A stretch of DNA of 10,328 bases from positions 1 to 10,328 of the forward strand of contig CAMVQX010000049.1 in NCBI GenBank assembly GCA_947169755.1. The letters are read 5' to 3'. Positions 6,058 to 10,328 of this stretch are shown in pieces. The translations under genes were made by a program, and so were the position numbers. Position 1 is the first letter of the stretch, and each line of letters starts with the position of its first letter. Below the pieces are notes generated by a model. It saw only the letters and a list, made by a program, of their open reading frames with translations. It did not search any database and was not told the DNA's origin. Source of the DNA: an uncultured bacterium. Its GTDB lineage: Bacteria > Cyanobacteriota > Vampirovibrionia > Gastranaerophilales > Gastranaerophilaceae.

Positions 6058-6778
6058 CTTTTCTCTCTTTAGTTGTTATTAATTCGTAATCCCAAACTAA
6101 TGTGCCTATCGTTAATACGTATACCATCATAATCATTGCTAAATAATTTGATAATCTAAAAATGATATCTTGCTGAGAAGATATAATCAGCTGCATATCT
6201 GCGACATCTCCCCTTGATACAAAACCAATAGCCAGTCCGGCAATAAAGAATAATACAAATATTGCTACAAAAACCAACGAATAACTGCAAGCTATAACCC
6301 ATAATCTTTTTAAAATTAGCATTAAATAGTCAGTAAATCTGAAACTTTTTATAAAATTAAAAGCATCTTGTTCTTCAAATTTATAAGAAAATCCTGCCTG
6401 AATCGATGTCAAAGGGACAGCAAGCAATATTTCTATAAAAAAAGCTATTTGAGAATATCTTGGGAAAAATTTTGATAAATATAGAGGTATACCAATTAAA
6501 AAAACTATAAATATAACCTTATTCAATGTTAATTTCATTGCTCTAAGATCAACCTCAGGCAACTCTCTTTCGCGCAAAAACAGAGTTTCGTATCCGCAAA
6601 AGAAAAACATAAATAATACGGCATATAAAGAAAGTCCTACATTTTCCCAAACTCCGGGGTTCATTTGTACATAAGCTTCAAAAAGACCAAAAGTACCGCA
6701 TATTGAAAATAACGTTACGTGTCTTTGAAAAGCATCTTCCCCTTTATATAACTTTTTTAATCCTTCCAACATATTCAT
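6044..6778 (-). CDS. Polytopic membrane protein, first member of the tandem paralogous pair
   Basis: A 244-residue integral membrane protein with hydrophobic stretches near 22-37, 47-67, 87-103, 110-126, 156-187 and 210-228, ending in a charged cytoplasmic-looking tail (ITTKERKDEIC). LEGLKKLYKGED (4-15) and CGYETLFLRERELPEVD (61-77) parallel the same regions of the next gene (GLERVFSGED and GGYILQF...ELPNLD), so the two probably arose by duplication and have diverged strongly. Start choice: ATG 6778 and ATG 6772 are both in frame, and neither has a Shine-Dalgarno. The predicted +1 at 6781 would leave a leader of 3 or 9 bases. It is transcribed divergently from prfB from a shared promoter region. 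Function unknown. Confidence 0.8.
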   Translation of the reverse strand: MNMLEGLKKLYKGEDAFQRHVTLFSICGTFGLFEAYVQMNPGVWENVGLSLYAVLFMFFFCGYETLFLRERELPEVDLRAMKLTLNKVIFIVFLIGIPLYLSKFFPRYSQIAFFIEILLAVPLTSIQAGFSYKFEEQDAFNFIKSFRFTDYLMLILKRLWVIACSYSLVFVAIFVLFFIAGLAIGFVSRGDVADMQLIISSQQDIIFRLSNYLAMIMMVYVLTIGTLVWDYELITTKERKDEIC

Positions 6779-6787
6779 AACTTTTAT

Positions 6788-6815
6788 ATTATAGCAGTTT
6801 TTAAGGCAATTGCAA
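6788..6815 (-). promoter_or_regulatory. Predicted promoter of the membrane-protein pair, near-leaderless
   Basis: On the minus strand, TTGCAA (6815-6810), a 16-base spacer and TATAAT (6793-6788) with a preceding TGC form an extended -10 promoter. The expected +1 is G6781, three bases before ATG 6778. The palindrome TTGCAA is also the -35 of the opposite prfB promoter. Confidence 0.65.
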
Positions 6816-6837
6816 GAATATATTTTTTTAGTAAAAT
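6810..6837 (+). promoter_or_regulatory. Predicted promoter of prfB, leaderless, sharing its -35 with the divergent gene
   Basis: On the plus strand, TTGCAA (6810-6815), a 16-base spacer and TAAAAT (6832-6837) are placed so that the seventh base after the -10 is A6844, the first base of the prfB ATG. No Shine-Dalgarno is present. The geometry is an exact mirror of the divergent promoter. Confidence 0.6.
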
Positions 6838-6843
6838 TGTGTT

Positions 6844-7920
6844 ATGGATACTGAATTAAAGCAGCAATTTAATACATTAAAAAATCGTTTTGAAAAAATA
6901 AATAATTTTGATACAGATTCCATGAATAAAGAAGTCGAGACCTTAGAAGCTCAGCTTCAAAGTCCTGAAATTTGGGCTAATCAAAAGAAAGCATCTGAAT
7001 TGGGTTCAAAAATCAGAGATATAAAAGATAATTTGGAATTTGTATCCAAATGGCAAGGCGTCCTTGATGATTGTGAAGCGGCATTTGAGATAGGTGATGA
7101 GGATTTAATCAACGAATGTTCAAATATTATGACAGAAATGGACAAAGCTCTCGACAAATTTGAAATTAAGCAGATGCTTAATGGCGAATATGATGAAGCT
7201 GATGCTATTTTAACTGTCAATGCGGGCGCAGGCGGTACTGACGCTCAGGATTGGGCTAGTCTTTTGCTTCGAATGTATATGAGATGGGCTGAAAATAAAG
7301 GATGGAAAGTTGAGCTTTTAGACAAACTTGACGGCGATGAGGCAGGTATAAAGTCTGCTACAATAAAAATTACAGGGAAATATGCCTATGGTTATTCTAA
7401 AGCAGAAAAAGGAGTTCACAGGTTAGTAAGAATTTCACCATTCAATGCAAACGGTAAACGCCAAACAAGCTTTGCCTCATTAGAAGTTTCGCCTATAATA
7501 GAAGATTTTGAAAAAACAATAACAATTCCGCCTGAAGAATTAGAGATTGATACTATGCGCTCAGGAGGTGCCGGCGGGCAAAACGTAAACAAAGTTGAAA
7601 CTGCCGTTAGAATTTTACATAAACCGACAGGAATTGTTGTAAAATGCCAGCAAGAGCGTTCTCAACTCCAAAACAGAGAAAATGCCATGCAAATTTTGGC
7701 TTCAAAACTGCTTGCCATAAGACAGGCAGAACACGAGAAGAAACTTGCGGAATTAAAAGGTGAAAATGTTGATATAAATTTTGGTTCACAGATTCGCTCA
7801 TATGTATTCCATCCATACAAAATGGTAAAAGACCATAGAACAAACTTTGAAGTTTCTAATGTTGATGCCGTCATGGATGGAGATTTAGACGGGTTTATTG
7901 AAGCATACCTTAAGCAATAG
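6844..7920 (+). CDS. prfB: Peptide chain release factor 2 (RF2)
   Basis: It recognises UGA and UAA stop codons in the ribosomal A site and triggers peptide release. The 358-residue protein has the N-terminal coiled helical domain, the acidic linker leading to TVNAGAGGTDAQDWA (124-138), the anticodon-like SPF tripeptide at 198-200 (RISPFNANGKRQTSFAS), which marks RF2 rather than RF1, and the catalytic GGQ at 244-246 (GGAGGQNVNK). SQIRSYVFHPYKMVKDHRT (about 318-336) is the usual C-terminal signature. The frame is continuous from ATG: the programmed +1 frameshift at an early in-frame UGA found in many prfB genes is absent, so that autoregulation is not expected. The gene lacks a Shine-Dalgarno and appears leaderless. 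Its end overlaps the convergent kinase gene by 11 bases. Confidence 0.97.
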   Translation: MDTELKQQFNTLKNRFEKINNFDTDSMNKEVETLEAQLQSPEIWANQKKASELGSKIRDIKDNLEFVSKWQGVLDDCEAAFEIGDEDLINECSNIMTEMDKALDKFEIKQMLNGEYDEADAILTVNAGAGGTDAQDWASLLLRMYMRWAENKGWKVELLDKLDGDEAGIKSATIKITGKYAYGYSKAEKGVHRLVRISPFNANGKRQTSFASLEVSPIIEDFEKTITIPPEELEIDTMRSGGAGGQNVNKVETAVRILHKPTGIVVKCQQERSQLQNRENAMQILASKLLAIRQAEHEKKLAELKGENVDINFGSQIRSYVFHPYKMVKDHRTNFEVSNVDAVMDGDLDGFIEAYLKQ

Positions 7921-8959
7921 TTTTACAGCAATATTGAGGGTTTTGAGATAATTTTTCTTCTATTTGTTCAAAAGTCAAAAGTCCTTGTGTTGCACCGAAT
8001 TCAGATACAACACCGGCTGAATTTACCGATGCATACATCAAAGCTTTTCCGATATCTATACCTTTCTTGGCAAGCGTTGCACAGAAAGTTGATGCAAATG
8101 CATCACCCGCGCCAAGTGTAGATACAACCGGCCCGTCAAATACAGGACAATAATAATATTTTTCTCCGTCATAAGCATATGCACCACGACCGCCATCAGT
8201 TATAACAATAACCTGATAATCACATATTTTTAATTTTTTAAACATCTCTTTTATATCTGGATGAATAAGTTCTTCCGAGAATTTTTCTTTACTTGTATCA
8301 GGTCTGACTTGAATTCCGGTTGCCATAGTTGCTTCTTCTTTGTTCATAACAACAATATGTGCATTTTCAAGTATCTTTTTCATATATGCAAAACCTTTTT
8401 TGATGCTTGAAGTTCCGGCATTAAAACATACTTTAACATCATATTCTTTAGCAAAATTCACAATATCATCAAGAACTTTTGTACTGTCGCCGTTTAGCGG
8501 TGCAATATAAACTAATTTTGCTTGTTTTATAGCTTCAAAATCTATATCTGATTTTTTTATCTGACCGTTTGCACCACGGTGAGCAAGAACCGTTCTATCA
8601 CCTTGAAAACTTACCAAAATAATAGAAAAACCTGTACTGATTTTTGGATCTTGTATTATGTGCGATAAATCAACATTTTTACCTTCAAATGATTCTAAAA
8701 TACCTTTTGAATAAATGTCATCACCGATTTTAAATATAGCGCAAGTGTTATAACCAAGGTTTGCAAAGTTACAAGCAGTATTAACACCGCCGCCGCCGAC
8801 ACGTGACGCAAAATCTGAGACTTCGACTTTTGCACCGTAAGGGTAACTCATAAACTCTGATTTCTTATTCTTTGTATAAACGGATACAATATTTGCATCT
8901 TCACATTCAACAAATACGTCCATTGTAGCACTTCCGATAGTTATAACATCACAACTCAT
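7910..8959 (-). CDS. PfkB/ribokinase-family carbohydrate or nucleoside kinase
   Basis: Transfers phosphate from ATP to a sugar or nucleoside hydroxyl in the cytoplasm. The 349-residue protein shows an N-terminal VITIGSATMDVFV (5-17), the substrate-binding RVGGGGVNTACNFANLG (53-69), STGFS (108-112), NKEEA (206-210, the family NxxE metal/phosphate motif), VITDGGRGAY (252-261) and STLGAGDAFAS (280-290) with catalytic base D286 and the GAGD anion hole. The usual Asp-Thr before GAGD is Ser-Thr-Leu here, a mild variant. The substrate is not clear from sequence. The frame extends to ATG 8983, but ATG 8959 has AGGAG with an 8-base spacer, matches the family start and lies 16 bases after the predicted +1, so it is preferred. 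The end overlaps prfB convergently by 11 bases. Confidence 0.92.
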   Translation of the reverse strand: MSCDVITIGSATMDVFVECEDANIVSVYTKNKKSEFMSYPYGAKVEVSDFASRVGGGGVNTACNFANLGYNTCAIFKIGDDIYSKGILESFEGKNVDLSHIIQDPKISTGFSIILVSFQGDRTVLAHRGANGQIKKSDIDFEAIKQAKLVYIAPLNGDSTKVLDDIVNFAKEYDVKVCFNAGTSSIKKGFAYMKKILENAHIVVMNKEEATMATGIQVRPDTSKEKFSEELIHPDIKEMFKKLKICDYQVIVITDGGRGAYAYDGEKYYYCPVFDGPVVSTLGAGDAFASTFCATLAKKGIDIGKALMYASVNSAGVVSEFGATQGLLTFEQIEEKLSQNPQYCCKTIA

Positions 8960-8981
8960 AATCTTCTCTCCTATTGAGTCC

Positions 8982-9009
8982 ATTTTAACATAACTTCAAA
9001 AAATAGCAA
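8982..9009 (-). promoter_or_regulatory. Predicted promoter of the PfkB-family kinase
   Basis: On the minus strand, TTGCTA (9009-9004), a 16-base spacer and TAAAAT (8987-8982) with a preceding TGT form an extended -10. The expected +1 at A8975 gives a 16-base leader containing AGGAG (8972-8968) ahead of ATG 8959. This places the -10 over the alternative ATG 8983, which would then not be transcribed. Confidence 0.6.
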
Positions 9010-9028
9010 AATTTTGTATTTACAGGAT

Positions 9029-9063
9029 TATAATATAATGCATAGTTTTTTAAAAGGAACATT
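9029..9063 (+). promoter_or_regulatory. -10 region and Shine-Dalgarno of the right-end unknown gene
   Basis: Two overlapping TATAAT hexamers lie at 9029-9034 and 9034-9039. The second predicts a +1 near 9046 and a leader of about 18 bases holding AAAAGGA, 5 bases before ATG 9064. No good -35 at the normal distance was found (TTGTAT at 9014-9019 is only 14 bases away), so an activator or another sigma factor may be involved. Confidence 0.5.
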
Positions 9064-10328
9064 ATGAGAATTTTACCAATATCATTTACACCCCCCCCCA
9101 ATATTGCGTTGCGCAAAAAACAAGAAAATATCAGCAATCCGATAGAACAAAGTGAAAAACGAAATGTTTTTGCATATCAAGATTACAATATTTCATTTAT
9201 GGGCAGAACTCCGGAAGATTTTTATGCTCAGGATTTCAATCGTAAAAATATGCCTAGAACAATGAGAGATTACTTAGATTACGACTACAATACACGCCAG
9301 CATATTCCGCCGGAACAAATGATGGCTGAAGTATTTAAGTATATTGATAAAGTGGACAATTTTGAATACGTAAAAGGTTTGTATCCTGAAGAAGACTTGT
9401 TCAAAGATCTCCACGAAAACAATATTAAATCAAGAAAGGGTATCCTCTCTGAAATAGCAGTTGTAAAAGAACTTGGTACAGAACCGCTTTTAAAAAACGG
9501 TAGTGATAACTTTGGAATGTACCTTTTGAGAAAAATATATTTAGAAGGCAAAACACTTAAAGAAATAAGCAAAGATTTCTATGAAAATGATTTAAACGAC
9601 GAATACAAAGAGTATATAAAAGAACCGATTACTTATTCTACTTTGAGTACTTATGGCATAAAATATCCTAAACAAGCTTTTTGGCATTCATTTATCCATA
9701 CAAGAGATGAATACAAAAAATTCTTTGTAACTTTACCAAAAGATTCTTATGCACCGGGGGTAAACAAAAGCGGGCTGCATAGCGGTACACACTCTGCAGG
9801 CAATGTTCAAGAAGATGACGCTCCTCGTCCGAGAAAACATATCATGAAAAGCCATGAGAGAACAAACTTGGAAAATGATTTGAATAAAGGACCTATTGAT
9901 GAAGACGGCGTAAAAAGAGCTATTCGTAAGCGTTTTGGGAAAGATGACCCTCAAGCTTCATTTATTATTAAGTACATGAGCCCAATTATGACTGTTGCCG
10001 CAGAAAGAATACATTTGTCAGAGGAAATGAAAATATTTACCGAAGATGAAAAACTTAACGGAAAGTCATCCAATGAAAAAACAATGTTTGGTCGTTTCTG
10101 GAAACAAAATCCGGAATTACGCAAACAATATTCACGATCAATTGTTGATACAATTGACATGTTTGAAGATATCTATGGCGGCGGCGGTAATATTCCGATT
10201 AACGCCCAATTGGGAAAAATCTCAAATCCTAAGAACCCAAATAACAAAATATTAGACTATGTTTCGGGTGAATTTTTGGATTTGTTGACTTATGCTCAAG
10301 GCATCGAAGGAAACAGAAATGCAAGATA
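9064..10328 (+). CDS. Large protein of unknown function, 3' end beyond the window; contains a C9 tract
   Basis: A frame open from ATG 9064 to the right edge codes for at least 421 residues. It has no signal peptide, membrane span or cysteine, so it is probably cytoplasmic. The start has AAAAGGA at 5 bases. The N-terminus MRILPISFTPPPN is followed by a low-complexity link, then a dense conserved-looking region from about 43: ISFMGRTPEDFYAQDFNRKN (43-62), QHIPPEQMMAEVFKYI (79-94) and FGMYLLRKIYLEGKTLKEIS (150-169). The last, with ITYSTLSTYGIKYP (189-202), looks like a possible helix-turn-helix. AFWHSFIHTRDEYKKFFVTL (205-224) follows. A polar linker (about 229-280) leads to a second basic helical region with FGRFWKQNPELRKQYSRS (342-359) and GGGG (372-375). 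I do not recognise a characterised domain. It resembles hypothetical proteins I associate with gut Melainabacteria, from memory only. Coding is supported by length, ribosome site and codon use like its neighbours. Confidence 0.85.
   Translation, partial: MRILPISFTPPPNIALRKKQENISNPIEQSEKRNVFAYQDYNISFMGRTPEDFYAQDFNRKNMPRTMRDYLDYDYNTRQHIPPEQMMAEVFKYIDKVDNFEYVKGLYPEEDLFKDLHENNIKSRKGILSEIAVVKELGTEPLLKNGSDNFGMYLLRKIYLEGKTLKEISKDFYENDLNDEYKEYIKEPITYSTLSTYGIKYPKQAFWHSFIHTRDEYKKFFVTLPKDSYAPGVNKSGLHSGTHSAGNVQEDDAPRPRKHIMKSHERTNLENDLNKGPIDEDGVKRAIRKRFGKDDPQASFIIKYMSPIMTVAAERIHLSEEMKIFTEDEKLNGKSSNEKTMFGRFWKQNPELRKQYSRSIVDTIDMFEDIYGGGGNIPINAQLGKISNPKNPNNKILDYVSGEFLDLLTYAQGIEGNRNAR
9091..9099 (+). repeat. 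C9 homopolymer at codons 10-12 of the unknown gene
   Basis: Nine consecutive C bases code for Pro10-Pro12 in an AT-rich setting. Losing one C leads to an early TAG about 17 codons later; gaining one leads to a TGA about 20 codons later. It is therefore in a position to switch the gene on and off by slippage, or to cause sequencing errors. Confidence 0.9.

Noticed and set aside
7910..8983. Kinase start at ATG 8983
   Set aside because: It lies in the predicted -10 box and has no ribosome site; ATG 8959 has AGGAG and matches the family N-terminus.
9285..10160. Minus-strand frames opposite the right-end gene (9285-9572, 9733-9954, 9951-10160)
   Set aside because: They are short, lack recognisable domains and lie opposite a much longer coherent + strand frame with a ribosome site.
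1..10328. Mobile elements, CRISPR arrays, tRNA or rRNA genes
   Set aside because: No transposase, integrase, regularly spaced repeats or cloverleaf-like intergenic sequence was seen; the intergenic gaps are all under about 80 bases except 8960-9063, which holds two promoters.

Overview
The window is AT-rich, tightly packed bacterial DNA. It carries ordinary housekeeping genes (RNase PH, peptide chain release factor 2, uracil-DNA glycosylase, an acetolactate synthase) mixed with several poorly described membrane, secreted and unknown proteins. The gene style and the unknown protein at the right end suggest an uncultured, gut-type lineage such as Candidatus Gastranaerophilales (Melainabacteria/Vampirovibrionia). 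This is an inference from general resemblance, not a result of any search. No tRNA, rRNA, CRISPR array or insertion sequence was seen.

Layout from left to right: the last 25 codons of an upstream gene (possibly an M16-type peptidase) run 3 bases before a family-4 uracil-DNA glycosylase on the + strand. Convergent to it is a monocistronic acetolactate synthase large-subunit gene (ilvB-like). Behind ilvB lies a leftward series: a six-span membrane protein, a small two-CxxC protein, RNase PH (rph) and a 102-residue secreted charged protein. It ends in a clear intrinsic terminator that directly abuts the ilvB promoter. A divergent GTG-started PHP-domain phosphoesterase follows. It meets, end to end, a leftward pair of tandem paralogous membrane proteins (DUF4013-like). 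The membrane pair shares a symmetric bidirectional promoter with prfB. prfB overlaps a convergent PfkB-family sugar/nucleoside kinase. Divergent from the kinase is a long reading frame (at least 421 codons, running off the right edge) of unknown function with a nine-C run near its start.

Two patterns cut across the genes. First, three starts (ilvB, prfB and the first membrane paralogue) have a good sigma70-type -10 placed so that transcription would begin at, or 3 bases before, the ATG, with no Shine-Dalgarno sequence. This is the signature of leaderless mRNAs. Other genes here (rph, the secreted protein, the kinase, the right-end unknown) have clear Shine-Dalgarno sequences. Second, all three convergent gene pairs overlap or abut at their stop codons, with no terminator between them.

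The strongest leads are the shared-palindrome bidirectional promoter at 6788-6837, the C9 tract at 9091-9099 as a possible phase switch, and the uncharacterised family at the right end.
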